A DNA stretch of 64,000 nt from Elusimicrobiota bacterium. GTDB lineage: Bacteria > Elusimicrobiota > Elusimicrobia > Elusimicrobiales > UBA9959. Under the pieces are notes generated by a model. The model made no database searches, was not told the origin of the DNA, and saw nothing but the letters and a program-made list of their open reading frames with translations. The stretch is taken from assembly GCA_016234365.1 (NCBI GenBank), contig JACRER010000016.1:1-64000 (forward strand). The letters run 5' to 3'. Below are positions 29,686 to 38,753 of the stretch, piece by piece. How positions within the stretch are numbered: the stretch's first letter is position 1; every line of letters starts with the position of its first letter. A program made the position numbers and the translations under genes.

Positions 29686-31119
29686 TTACTTGCCGCCCAG
29701 CATGCTGCCGATCATCACCGCTATGCCGGCCACGGCGGACATCACCATCTGCCAGCCGTTAAGCGCGGCGTTACCGGCCATAGCTATGCCGGCCGCGGCA
29801 ATGGCGGCGCCGCCCGCCACCATATACATATTGCCCATCGCCTTCTGACCGAAACTCGACCCCAACTGGGAACCGGCGGACATCACCATGGCGGCGAGGC
29901 CCATGGCGATAACGGCAACTACGATACCCACCCAGTACACCCACGGGGGAACTTTAATGCTGCAGAGGTAACTGGCGATGGCCGACAGGATCAATGAGAT
30001 GGTCAGGAGCAACAGCGCCTTTGTAAGGAGGGCGGTCCATGGGCTCACGTCCACGGGGCCGCCTACATCCGGCACCACGGGGTTGGGATTGCCCGCGCCG
30101 CCGCCGCCGTTGGCTCCGCCCGCGTTATCCAGTGAAGGCGAAGACATGATGCCCGCGCCGCCGTCGCTGAGGCCGCTGCCGCCGGTGGCGCTGCCGTCGG
30201 GCGTGGCGCCGCTCCACGCGGCGTTCTGCGTGCCGGCCATCTGGTCGGCGGAACTGCCGCTATAGGACCGCTGCGTAGCGCGCAGGCCCTTGGCCTGGCC
30301 AAAAGCGCCGGCCCCGAACTTCCCCTTCTTACCAGCGCCCGCGCCGCTGAACAAGGGGCGCGCGGACCCTTTCATGGCCGTCATTTTACCTTTGCGGGCG
30401 TCGAACTTGGGCATACCCTGGAACCCGGAACCGATGCCCGCGCTGAAGCCGGTCTTGGCGCCCATCTGGCCCTGGTTGAACTTATTGCTGAAGCCGCCCA
30501 TCCCCGAGAACTTATTGGAGCCGCCACCCATGGAGCTGGTCAGCGAGCCCACCTCCCCGCCCTGCAGTTTGCCCATCATGGCCTGGGCCATATTGCCCTG
30601 GTCGGGGGCAGGCTGGTCCTGAGCCGCGGCCTCTTCGGCCGGCGCGGGTTTATCATCCGCTGGCTTGGCCGCTTTCTTGGAAGGGTCCTCCTCCATAGAG
30701 AGGCCCGCGCCCTTGTTGGTGTCCTTGAACATGTCCAGCGAAGAGCCCTGGTTGGCCGCCTGGCTGCGCAGGATGGCGGGCACGTAGTTATCCTGCACCC
30801 TGCCTCCGGAGAACGAACTGTTGCTGCCGGTGGGTGCGGGCGCCTGGTTGGCCAGGTACACGCCGCTGGCCACCGCCACCGCGGCGATGGTTGCAAGGAT
30901 ACTGGCCTTGCCGGCCAGCAGGCCGAGGATGCCGTTGGAAGCGCCGAACTTGCCGGCGCCCATGGCCGCACGGCCAAGGTTCATGGCTGACGGGTTGATC
31001 CCCGCTTCGCCCATGGCGCCGCGCGAGCCCAGGCCCAGCCGGCTGCGAAGCCAGCCGAGCGCGCCCTTCTTCTTCTCCTTCTTTTCCTTAAAGTTTATGT
31101 CAGGCAGATTGTCGTTCAT
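29686..31119 (-). CDS. Multi-TM low-complexity membrane protein, cluster member 4 (start trimmed to MNDNLPDINFKEKKEKKK)
   Basis: GGAGG ribosome-binding site before the trimmed start; TM; LDMFKDTNKGAG; GAFGQAK; PVDVSPWTALLTKALLLL; 4-5 C-terminal TM helices. Confidence 0.78.
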   Translation of the reverse strand: MNDNLPDINFKEKKEKKKGALGWLRSRLGLGSRGAMGEAGINPSAMNLGRAAMGAGKFGASNGILGLLAGKASILATIAAVAVASGVYLANQAPAPTGSNSSFSGGRVQDNYVPAILRSQAANQGSSLDMFKDTNKGAGLSMEEDPSKKAAKPADDKPAPAEEAAAQDQPAPDQGNMAQAMMGKLQGGEVGSLTSSMGGGSNKFSGMGGFSNKFNQGQMGAKTGFSAGIGSGFQGMPKFDARKGKMTAMKGSARPLFSGAGAGKKGKFGAGAFGQAKGLRATQRSYSGSSADQMAGTQNAAWSGATPDGSATGGSGLSDGGAGIMSSPSLDNAGGANGGGGAGNPNPVVPDVGGPVDVSPWTALLTKALLLLTISLILSAIASYLCSIKVPPWVYWVGIVVAVIAMGLAAMVMSAGSQLGSSFGQKAMGNMYMVAGGAAIAAAGIAMAGNAALNGWQMVMSAVAGIAVMIGSMLGGK

Positions 31120-31170
31120 AACGCCTCCAGCTCTACTCACCGATTACGCTACAGCACATGCATCAACCAA

Positions 31171-32955
31171 CTACTCGGGCAGGATAGTGCCGCCGCCGGT
31201 AGTTGTGGCAACACTACCGGGCGCGGCATTAATAACAACCTGCGTGGGTGGGGCCGCAGGCGCAGTCACGGCAGGCGCCACGCCAGACGCAGTCACGGCA
31301 GGCGCAGGCGCAGGTGCCGCAGTATAAGTCCCGTTGGGGGCGATAGTCCCCTGGGGCGTGCCGGCAATGCTCACATTCCCGTTGACGACGCTGCTGTTGG
31401 GCACTGGGCCGTTGGCCCCGACCACATTACCCGGCGCGCCGTCCACCCCTGAAATGGCGTACTGCCCGTTGCCCATGGAAGTAGCACCTTCAGGAGGAGT
31501 TATGCTGGTAGTACCGTTGGCGGTCTCGGTAAACCCTGTCATCTTGGACGCATCACCGCCCGCCGCGGCGTAATTATTGCCGAAAGCCTGCCCGGAATTA
31601 TAGCCCGGGCAGCCCTTGCCCATGGCCCCAAGGTCGGCGCCGCTCTTGGTGGCGGCCTCGCCGACACCGCAGAGAGCCTGGTAGGCCTGGTACATAAGCA
31701 TGGCGCCGGCGACCACGTACATCAAGCCGGCATATTTCTGGCCGTACTTGGTCATCAACATCATACCGGACACTATAACCAGCGCGGCCGCGGCCATTGC
31801 GGCGTAGGCGGTCACCATGGCCGCCATATACATCCACGGCACACCCTTGGCGAACTTGGCAAGCATGTTGGTGATAAGGATCAGCACTGCGGCCGCGAGC
31901 ATGGCGTACATGGCGCGGTCCGTCCACTTCTTCCACGGTGAAACGTTAACAGGATCCGGCACCTTGGGAGGCGTGACCTGGCTGTTGTTAAGGCTTGGGT
32001 CGCTGCCCTTAAGCTTGGAGCCGCTGGCAACGCCAGCCCCGCCAAGGCCCATGCCCGCGTTGGGCGCCCCTACGTCGCCGGTTCCCACGTTCTGCGAGGA
32101 GTCAAAGGGGATGCCCGACTGCCCCCTGGCGCCGACGTCGCTGCTGTAGCGCGCCTTGGCGCCCATGTTGTTGGCGAACTTGGCCTGGCCGAAGGCGCCC
32201 TTCTTATTGAAGTTGGGCACCGCGTATTTGGGAGAATTCTTTACCCGGGCCGCCGCGGAGGCGGTCATGCCGGACATTTTGCCGCCGTTGGCCGTGGCCG
32301 GAGGCCTGTAGACGGACTGGAACTGGCCGCCTATGCCGCCGGAAAGCCCGGCGCCGCCGCCTGACATGCGCGGCATGGCGGAACCGCCGCCGGCGCCGCC
32401 GCCCTTGGAACCAAAGCCCGCGCCGGCCTGCAGCTTGGGCCCGCCGCCCATGCCCGCGCCGTCGGCGCCGGGAGCCGCCGGGGCCGCCGCGTCGGCGGAG
32501 GCTGACGCCGCGGCGCCGGAAGCCTGCGCCTCCGGCGGCTGGCCGTCGGCGGATTCGCCGCCAAGGCCTATGCCTTCTTTTTTAGCCTGATCCCTGAACA
32601 TATCCAGCGTAGAGGAAGCGGCGGCGGCGGTATTGCGGGCCTGGGCCCTTTCGGCGCCGGCCTTATTTGATTCCTCTTCGTAATAACTGTTCTGGAACAA
32701 CTCGGGAGAATAGGCCGGCTTTGAGGAGGGGCCTACAAAGTTGTAGACCACGCCCACCCCTGCGGCAATAGTGGCGCCGCCCAGCACCAGGCCCAGCAGG
32801 CCCGCCTTGGTGGCGAAGAGGCCGCCAAGGCCACCCGCGGCCCCGCCGGCAGAACCGAAGCCGGACCCCGCGGCAGACCCGCCGCCGCGCAGCAGCCCGG
32901 AAAGTAGGGAGCCGAAGCCGCCCTTTTTCTCTTTTTTCTCGTTATAGTCGTTCAT
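31171..32955 (-). CDS. Multi-TM low-complexity membrane protein, cluster member 3 (594 aa)
   Basis: MNDYNEKKEKKGGFG; TM; LDMFRDQAKKEGIG; KGAFGQAKFANN; SDPSLNNSQVTPPKVPDPVNVSPWKKWTDRAMYAML; C-terminal TM helices; Ala/Pro/Thr tail. Confidence 0.78.
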   Translation of the reverse strand: MNDYNEKKEKKGGFGSLLSGLLRGGGSAAGSGFGSAGGAAGGLGGLFATKAGLLGLVLGGATIAAGVGVVYNFVGPSSKPAYSPELFQNSYYEEESNKAGAERAQARNTAAAASSTLDMFRDQAKKEGIGLGGESADGQPPEAQASGAAASASADAAAPAAPGADGAGMGGGPKLQAGAGFGSKGGGAGGGSAMPRMSGGGAGLSGGIGGQFQSVYRPPATANGGKMSGMTASAAARVKNSPKYAVPNFNKKGAFGQAKFANNMGAKARYSSDVGARGQSGIPFDSSQNVGTGDVGAPNAGMGLGGAGVASGSKLKGSDPSLNNSQVTPPKVPDPVNVSPWKKWTDRAMYAMLAAAVLILITNMLAKFAKGVPWMYMAAMVTAYAAMAAAALVIVSGMMLMTKYGQKYAGLMYVVAGAMLMYQAYQALCGVGEAATKSGADLGAMGKGCPGYNSGQAFGNNYAAAGGDASKMTGFTETANGTTSITPPEGATSMGNGQYAISGVDGAPGNVVGANGPVPNSSVVNGNVSIAGTPQGTIAPNGTYTAAPAPAPAVTASGVAPAVTAPAAPPTQVVINAAPGSVATTTGGGTILPE

Positions 32956-32976
32956 AAATCCTCCGCTATCCTTAAA

Positions 32977-33921
32977 TTATTTGCCGGGGGCAGGGAACAT
33001 GCTGTTGGCCATCGCCCCGAACATGGGCCCTATCACGCTCTGGAATATCATCTGTATCAGCATCTTTTTAAACTCTTCGTCGCTCTTGTCGTCCTTGACC
33101 GGCTTGGGCTCCGGCACATTGACCTTGGACTTGTTCATATTAGGATCGTTCTTTTTAAGGTCCGCGGCGGTCTGGCCCAGCTGTAGCCCGGCCGTGCCGG
33201 CCTGGTTCTCTATAGCGCTGTTAAGGTCTGACCCGGTGGCTTTGGCGGAATTGGTGAAGGCGGCGGCGGCGCCGCCCTTGGCCGCGTCGATATTGCCGGT
33301 CTTGGCGGCAAGCTGGCTCTTGTCGGCCGTGCTGTTGAGCATGGCCAGCGTGGCGGACCTCTTTTCTTCGGGCCCGTTAAGCTTCTTAAGGTCGGGACCG
33401 GTGCTGGCGGCGAATTCCGCTTTCTGGCCGCCTGAACCGAAGAATTTGTTATGGAGACCGCCGGCGGTCATGGAGTTGGAATTACCGCCGCTTATGGAAG
33501 CCACCGAGTTAAGCTTGCCCATGGGGGCGGCGGGGGCCGGGGCGCCCATAGAGGACGAAGGCGGCAACGCGGGAGCGGAAACCGAAGCCGCGGCGGTCAC
33601 CGGGGCGTCGGCGGTCTCCTCGCCCATTATTCCCGACTGGAAGAGGGAAGAGGCCACCTCTTCACCGGAGGTAGCGGGATTGTTGATCATTTCGCCGCTG
33701 AGGGGCGAACCGGGGGCGCCGCCCTCGGAAGGAATATCGCTGCCCAGAGTGGAGATGTCCGCAACTTTGGAACGGAAGGGATTGCCGGCCGAGACGGAAG
33801 CGTCCATGGAAGAATTGTTCATCAGCGGCAGAGAGATCCAGAGGCCCAGTATGATGACGGCCACCACGGCGCCTATCACGTACTGCGTGCTTTTGGGTTT
33901 CCTGGTTTGGATTTTGATCAT
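32977..33921 (-). CDS. Single-TM low-complexity protein, cluster member 2 (start trimmed to MIKIQTRKPKSTQY)
   Basis: TM YVIGAVVAVIILGLWISLPL; NDPNMNKSKVNVPEPKPVKDDKS parallels the DPSLNNSQVTPPKVPDPV of member 3. Confidence 0.72.
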   Translation of the reverse strand: MIKIQTRKPKSTQYVIGAVVAVIILGLWISLPLMNNSSMDASVSAGNPFRSKVADISTLGSDIPSEGGAPGSPLSGEMINNPATSGEEVASSLFQSGIMGEETADAPVTAAASVSAPALPPSSSMGAPAPAAPMGKLNSVASISGGNSNSMTAGGLHNKFFGSGGQKAEFAASTGPDLKKLNGPEEKRSATLAMLNSTADKSQLAAKTGNIDAAKGGAAAAFTNSAKATGSDLNSAIENQAGTAGLQLGQTAADLKKNDPNMNKSKVNVPEPKPVKDDKSDEEFKKMLIQMIFQSVIGPMFGAMANSMFPAPGK

Positions 33922-34019
33922 AATCCCGCCCGTATTGTGCCTTCTTCCCCTCAAAAAATAAACTTAAACCTTCTTTGACACAGCCACCTGGCGTTCAAAG
34001 CAAAGCTAATTTCCCTAAT

Positions 34020-34048
34020 GTTATAGCAGACAAACCTTGACTTGTCAA
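34020..34048 (-). promoter_or_regulatory. Sigma70-type promoter for cluster members 2-5
   Basis: Minus strand TTGACA-N17-TATAAC, extended -10 TCTGC; CTTGAC-N2-GTCAAG inverted repeat over the -35. Confidence 0.75.
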
Positions 34049-34076
34049 GACCAAGCATCACCGTTACGGCAAGCGG

Positions 34077-35327
34077 CTACCTTGGAGCGACATTGGCCCC
34101 CTCCATGGGGCTGAACCACCCGATCACCTTGGTGGTGCCGTCAGGTTTGACGAGCACGTTACAGGCGTCGTTGTAGGGTACGGTCTCCCCTTTGTACGCG
34201 GCCGTAATGCCCGGCCCAGTACCAGCATAATTAACCTGCATTATCTTGCCTTCAGATGTAGAGCCTATCTGGGTGTAAGATATCCCGGTATCCGTAGGGA
34301 CCTTGCTCTTAGCCATGGAACTGCACAGCGGCGTGGAGGAGTTGGCCGCGCAACTGCCGGACTCCATGGGGCCGCTCCCCTGGGCCCTGTCGGTATCCTC
34401 ACTGCCGCTGCCGCCGGATACGGAATTGCCGAGCCCCTGGCCCACGGCCCCCAGCATAGAGGAAGCCATGCTCTTTTTTATGGCGTCCTCGGCGGTTTCC
34501 TGCGCCTTCTTAAGCGCGGGATCGGTAGCCGCACCGGCTTTTTCGTCCTTGACCGGCGCCGCCACGTCCGGGATCTTCAGGGATTTGGGGTCCGTGGTCT
34601 TGAGATTGTCTATCTCGCCTTTCTTTATCTTATCCAGATTCACCAGCCCGCTCTTGGCATAAGCCAGTTCGCTCCCCCCCCCGGAGCCCGCCCTCCCGGA
34701 GCCGAAACTGGCGTCCCACTTACCCTTGGCAGTGGAAGCGGAGCCGCTGCGCAGCCCCTCGCCCAGCATGGCGCGCGTCTTAGCGAGGGCGCCAAGCGTT
34801 CCCTTGCCCGTCTCGCCAGCGGCCGCGGCCTCCGGGGCCTTGGCGGCTATCTTGGTATTGCCCGAATCGGAACCCTCACCGAAGCGCGACACGCCCCCGG
34901 AGGATTTGGAGCCGCCACCGCCGCCGCCAACTCCGGAAGTGCCGCCGCCCTCCATCCTGGGGATACTGGAAGGTGAAGCCGAACGGCCCGAGGAAGGGGG
35001 CCGGGACCACGGAACTTCATCCTCGGACTTAGAGGAAGTTCCCGCGCTGTCCAGGATGCCGGCCGCGGCGTATTCCTTCTCGCGCGGGCGTTCCTTGGGG
35101 CCTTCTTTGGCTATAGACTCCACATCGTCGAAACCGATGAATTTGAAGAAAGAAGCCGTAGCCTCGCGGGCGGCGCCGCCGTAGGTGAAAGTGTTCTTCT
35201 TGCCGGAATCAGTAAGGTCGTTGGAGCCCTGTATGACGAAGAAGAGAAATACCCCGCCGCCTATGAACAGGAAAGCGAGCACGCTCACTATGAGTGTTTT
35301 TTTTCTGTTCTCAGAGTTGTCGGCCAT
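34077..35327 (-). CDS. Single-TM low-complexity protein, cluster member 1 (416 aa)
   Basis: TM TLIVSVLAFLFIGGGVFLFFVI; Gly/Ser linker; TTDPKSLKIPDVAAPVKDEKA; C-terminal small domain with Cys. Confidence 0.75.
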   Translation of the reverse strand: MADNSENRKKTLIVSVLAFLFIGGGVFLFFVIQGSNDLTDSGKKNTFTYGGAAREATASFFKFIGFDDVESIAKEGPKERPREKEYAAAGILDSAGTSSKSEDEVPWSRPPSSGRSASPSSIPRMEGGGTSGVGGGGGGSKSSGGVSRFGEGSDSGNTKIAAKAPEAAAAGETGKGTLGALAKTRAMLGEGLRSGSASTAKGKWDASFGSGRAGSGGGSELAYAKSGLVNLDKIKKGEIDNLKTTDPKSLKIPDVAAPVKDEKAGAATDPALKKAQETAEDAIKKSMASSMLGAVGQGLGNSVSGGSGSEDTDRAQGSGPMESGSCAANSSTPLCSSMAKSKVPTDTGISYTQIGSTSEGKIMQVNYAGTGPGITAAYKGETVPYNDACNVLVKPDGTTKVIGWFSPMEGANVAPR

Positions 35328-35414
35328 AACAGCCCCCTATCACAAACACAAAAAACATCCCGCTTTTCACCTTTCCCGGAGGGGAAACTGAAAAAACAGG
35401 TATCCGTTCTTTAG

Positions 35415-35443
35415 AGTCTAGCAGACGAAACCGGAAATTTCAA
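35415..35443 (-). promoter_or_regulatory. Promoter for cluster member 1
   Basis: Minus strand TTGAAA-N17-TAGACT with TCTGC extended -10. Confidence 0.65.
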
Positions 35444-35455
35444 GGGCCCTTGAAA
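35438..35455. promoter_or_regulatory. 18-bp perfect palindrome TTTCAAGGGCCCTTGAAA between divergent promoters (putative operator)
   Basis: Sequence equals its own reverse complement; both -35 hexamers lie within it. Confidence 0.7.
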
Positions 35456-35478
35456 AAACAGCCCCCCTCTGCTAGGCT
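35450..35478 (+). promoter_or_regulatory. Promoter for the divergent secreted protein 35498..36925
   Basis: TTGAAA-N17-TAGGCT with TCTGC extended -10, about 20 nt before the ATG. Confidence 0.65.
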
Positions 35479-35497
35479 ATGAGGCAGGTACGAATTT

Positions 35498-36925
35498 ATG
35501 CGCCACTTATTACCCATCATCCTCATATCGTCCGCCCTTTCGTGGGCCGCGGCCGGCGAGCCCGCCAAGGTCCCGTGGGGCTCCGGGGTTTCAAAAGATT
35601 ACACGGTCTGGCGCTGGATAGAGGCTTTCACCGACGACGACGAGCGCGGCTGGGACGAACTGGGCGCCGAACAGCAGGCGGCCGACCTGGGCAAGGCGGT
35701 CCGCGCCTGCTCAAAGGCGCAGGCCAAACTTTCCGCCACGCGAGGGCAGACCGACGGCAAGGCCATACTGGCGGTCTCCGACGGGGACCTGGAGTACCTG
35801 GCCGTGTGCCGCAACGACGGAGAAGCCGCTTCGGCTTCGCTCCAGGAGACAAGGGACAGGCTGGCCGCCATCAAGGCCAGGGCAGACAAGGGCGTTTACA
35901 ACGAAGCGGATATGGCGTGGCTTAAAACGAAAGGGATAACTATGGAGTACAAGCCGCCTCCCGGGGCGGAAGACGCCAAAAAACTGGCGGACCGGGCCAA
36001 GAAGCAGGAAAAGACCGCCGCCGCCGTCAAGAAGAAGTACGACGGCATGAAGGACATGGACGAAGCGAAAGCCAAAAAGTTCTTCGACGGCGGCAAAGGC
36101 GGAACTTCGGACGCCGACAGCGCCGCGGTGAACCTCTCCGGGAAAAAATTCAAGGGGCAGGCCCTGAAAGCGGATACGAGGGATCCCAAGAAAAAACTCA
36201 CCTCCACCGCCCCTCCGGACATAAGCGGCAAACCCGGGCCGGTCCAGGAAGGAACTTTTGCGTGGAACGGGAAAAAGATATCGGCCGGTCAGCAGGCGCA
36301 GCTGGACAAGTGCCGCGCCCAAAAGTGCGAGCTAATGGATATGCTGCGGATAGTTGACCCGGACAAGCTCAAAGCGCCCCACAGCTATGCCAGCCCCGCG
36401 AACGCCAAAGAGATAGCCAGGATGGAGAAGGAATTCAAAAACCTTGCCGGCCGCGAGCTCACGTTCAACGACCTGCTGGCCCTGCGCTCGGATGCTCATG
36501 GCCCGGCCTCCGGCTACGAAAGCAACAACCTCGCCGCGCTGGAGCACAAATATTTCGTCAACGACCAGGTGAAGGACGCGCTTGCCAGGTGCCCCTCGAC
36601 CCCGGGCCTTTACCATGCGTGCTACCTGGCCACCCAGGCCATGCTGCGCGTGGCGGCGCCCACAGTGTACGAATACGGCAAATCCTACATGGCCAACGAG
36701 AAAAAGGCCGCCGCCGGCGACCCGTTCGCGGTCACCCAGCAGGTACTTACCCTCCCTATGCTGCCGGCTAACCTGGCGGTGAAGGGCCTGGTCATAGGGT
36801 CCAAGGACGGAGTCTCGATGGAGACCGTCAAAAAGACGTTCCGGCCTGCGGACGCCGGAAGCATAGGGTCCACCCCCTCCGGACAGAATATCCTGTGCGC
36901 GATGGGAGCGTTCTGCGGGGACTGA
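35498..36925 (+). CDS. Secreted uncharacterised protein (475 aa), divergent partner of the envelope cluster
   Basis: Signal peptide MRHLLPIILISSALSWAAA; Lys/Ala-rich helical middle; Cys-containing C-terminal domain. Confidence 0.75.
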   Translation: MRHLLPIILISSALSWAAAGEPAKVPWGSGVSKDYTVWRWIEAFTDDDERGWDELGAEQQAADLGKAVRACSKAQAKLSATRGQTDGKAILAVSDGDLEYLAVCRNDGEAASASLQETRDRLAAIKARADKGVYNEADMAWLKTKGITMEYKPPPGAEDAKKLADRAKKQEKTAAAVKKKYDGMKDMDEAKAKKFFDGGKGGTSDADSAAVNLSGKKFKGQALKADTRDPKKKLTSTAPPDISGKPGPVQEGTFAWNGKKISAGQQAQLDKCRAQKCELMDMLRIVDPDKLKAPHSYASPANAKEIARMEKEFKNLAGRELTFNDLLALRSDAHGPASGYESNNLAALEHKYFVNDQVKDALARCPSTPGLYHACYLATQAMLRVAAPTVYEYGKSYMANEKKAAAGDPFAVTQQVLTLPMLPANLAVKGLVIGSKDGVSMETVKKTFRPADAGSIGSTPSGQNILCAMGAFCGD

Positions 36926-36944
36926 CAAAAATCCTCATAACATA

Positions 36945-36977
36945 AAAAAGCCCCGGCCTATCCAGCCGGGGCTTTTT
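36945..36977. terminator. Bidirectional rho-independent terminator
   Basis: aaaaagccccggc-ctatcca-gccggggcttttt between convergent genes. Confidence 0.85.
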
Positions 36978-36992
36978 GATCTGCAGCCAGTT

Positions 36993-37481
36993 TTAATTCC
37001 CTTTCTTATCAGCCTGTTTGCGCTCGCCGCGCTCCTGCCCGCGCTCGCCCTGGCGCTGCATGCGCTCTCCGCGTTTTTCCATGCGCTCGCCGCGGTTCTC
37101 TTTGCGCTCGGCGTTCTGCTCCAGTTTATCCGCGGCCTTTTCATTGCCTTTCTCGCGCTGCTTGTCGGCCTGCGTTTCCATTTTCGCGGCCTGGTCCTGC
37201 AGCTTCTCGCCCCGCTTCTCAACGGCCTCGCCGCGCTCTTCGCGCCGCTCACCGCGCTTCTCCTGGCGCTCGCCGCGTTTTTCCCGCATTTCCTTGCGGT
37301 GCTCGCGGCGCTTCTTCATCTCGCCCTTATCCTTCTCGCCACCCTGCTCCCGGGGCTGCTCTTTAGGCTGCACCTGCTGCTCGGCCGGTTTCTGCTCCGG
37401 CTGGGCAGCCGGCTGCTGGTTCTGGGCATAAACCGCGCCGGCAAAACCCGCCAGCAGCGCCGCGACTAATACTTTTTTCAT
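36993..37481 (-). CDS. Secreted, highly charged Glu/Lys/Arg heptad-repeat protein (162 aa)
   Basis: Signal peptide MKKVLVAALLAGFAGAVYAQ then EKRGERx-type repeats. Confidence 0.75.
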   Translation of the reverse strand: MKKVLVAALLAGFAGAVYAQNQQPAAQPEQKPAEQQVQPKEQPREQGGEKDKGEMKKRREHRKEMREKRGERQEKRGERREERGEAVEKRGEKLQDQAAKMETQADKQREKGNEKAADKLEQNAERKENRGERMEKRGERMQRQGERGQERGERKQADKKGN

Positions 37482-37511
37482 AATTCCCTCCCTGTTAGTT
37501 TACCGCAAATC

Positions 37512-38708
37512 TCAGGCCGAGCAGCCCTTGTTGCCGCAGGGCGGCAGGCCTTTGTGTTTCTCGGCTATCTGGGCGGCCAGCTCGTCTATCTGCCCCAGGT
37601 CGGCTTCCGTCGGCATGCCCTTAACGAGCACGGTCTTCAGAACCTCCGCCTTCAGGTTGGGGATGAGCCCGGCTATGGTCTCCGCGGCGCGGCCGCCCCA
37701 GCCGAAGGAGCCGATGACCGAAACGAATTTGGCCTTGGGCCGCAGCAGGTTGGCCAGGTGGGCGGCATAAACGGTTTTGGGATGCGGGCCGGTCAGCACG
37801 GTGGGCGTGCCTATCACTATGGTCGCCGCGTCCACCAGCGCCATGGCCACGCGTCCCTCGTCGAACTGGTCCAGGTTTATCTTTTCCGCGCAGACGCCGT
37901 GTTCCTGCAGGCGGCTCACCAGGCGGTTGACCAGCATGTAGGTGCTGCCGTGCATGGAGATGTAGGCCACCAGCGCTTTGCTTTTGGGCTCGCCCACGGC
38001 CCAGTCGCGGTAGATATCCATTATGAATTTCGTGTCGCAGTGCACCGGCCCGTGGCTGGGGCAGATGAACTCGATGTCGTACTTCGCCAGTTTCTCCAGG
38101 TGCGCCTTGATATTGGAGCGGAACGGCATCATGATCTCGGCGTAGTACCGCTTCATGGGCTCGTACACCACGGCAGGCTCCGAGAACAATTCCCCGGCCG
38201 CCAGGTGCGAGCCGAACAGATCGCAGGAGAAAAGCGTCTTATCCTCGCGCAGGTAGGTGCCCATGGTCTCGGGCCAGTGCACCCACGGCATATAAAGGAA
38301 TTCCAGCGTCTTGCCGCCCAGGGAAAGCGTTTCCCCGTCCTTGACCTCTATGAACTTGTCCGCCGGGAGGTGCAGGTGCGTCATCAGGAATTCTTTGCAC
38401 TTGGGGTTGGTGACCACCTTGGCCTGCGGGTACTTCTCCAGCACCAGCGGGATGGAGCCGGAGTGGTCCTGCTCGGCGTGGTGCGAGACCACGTAGTCTA
38501 TCTTCGGCTCGTTCCTGAGAAAGTCGAACAGGGTAGCGGACTTCTCCGGGTCGGCGGAATCCAGCAGCGCGGTCTTCTCCGAGCCTTTAACCAGGTAGGC
38601 GTTGTAACTGGTGCCTTCCGGCAGGGGAATAAGCGAATCGAAGAGATGCCTGTTGAAATGGTTTACGCGCAGGGAGAATACGCCGTCGGTGATCTTAACT
38701 GGTTTCAT
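37512..38708 (-). CDS. FprA-family A-type flavodiiron protein
   Basis: Metallo-beta-lactamase-like SHHAEQDHSGSIPL, CPSHGPVH, C-terminal flavodoxin MHGSTYMLVNRL..GSFGWGG. Confidence 0.92.
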   Translation of the reverse strand: MKPVKITDGVFSLRVNHFNRHLFDSLIPLPEGTSYNAYLVKGSEKTALLDSADPEKSATLFDFLRNEPKIDYVVSHHAEQDHSGSIPLVLEKYPQAKVVTNPKCKEFLMTHLHLPADKFIEVKDGETLSLGGKTLEFLYMPWVHWPETMGTYLREDKTLFSCDLFGSHLAAGELFSEPAVVYEPMKRYYAEIMMPFRSNIKAHLEKLAKYDIEFICPSHGPVHCDTKFIMDIYRDWAVGEPKSKALVAYISMHGSTYMLVNRLVSRLQEHGVCAEKINLDQFDEGRVAMALVDAATIVIGTPTVLTGPHPKTVYAAHLANLLRPKAKFVSVIGSFGWGGRAAETIAGLIPNLKAEVLKTVLVKGMPTEADLGQIDELAAQIAEKHKGLPPCGNKGCSA

Positions 38709-38753
38709 GTCGCCTCCGATATGTGGCTATGGCTATATTTTATCAAAACGCCG

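Noticed and set aside
31255-31320. Tandem gcagtcacggcaggcgc repeats at the end of cluster member 3
   Set aside because: In-frame Ala/Pro/Val/Thr tail repeat (APAPAVTASGVAPAVTAP); coding low complexity rather than a separate element.
32981-33961. 326-aa plus-strand ORF antisense to cluster member 2
   Set aside because: Hydrophobic Leu/Ser/Ala-rich shadow; member 2 has a TM, shared motifs, RBS and a promoter on the minus strand.
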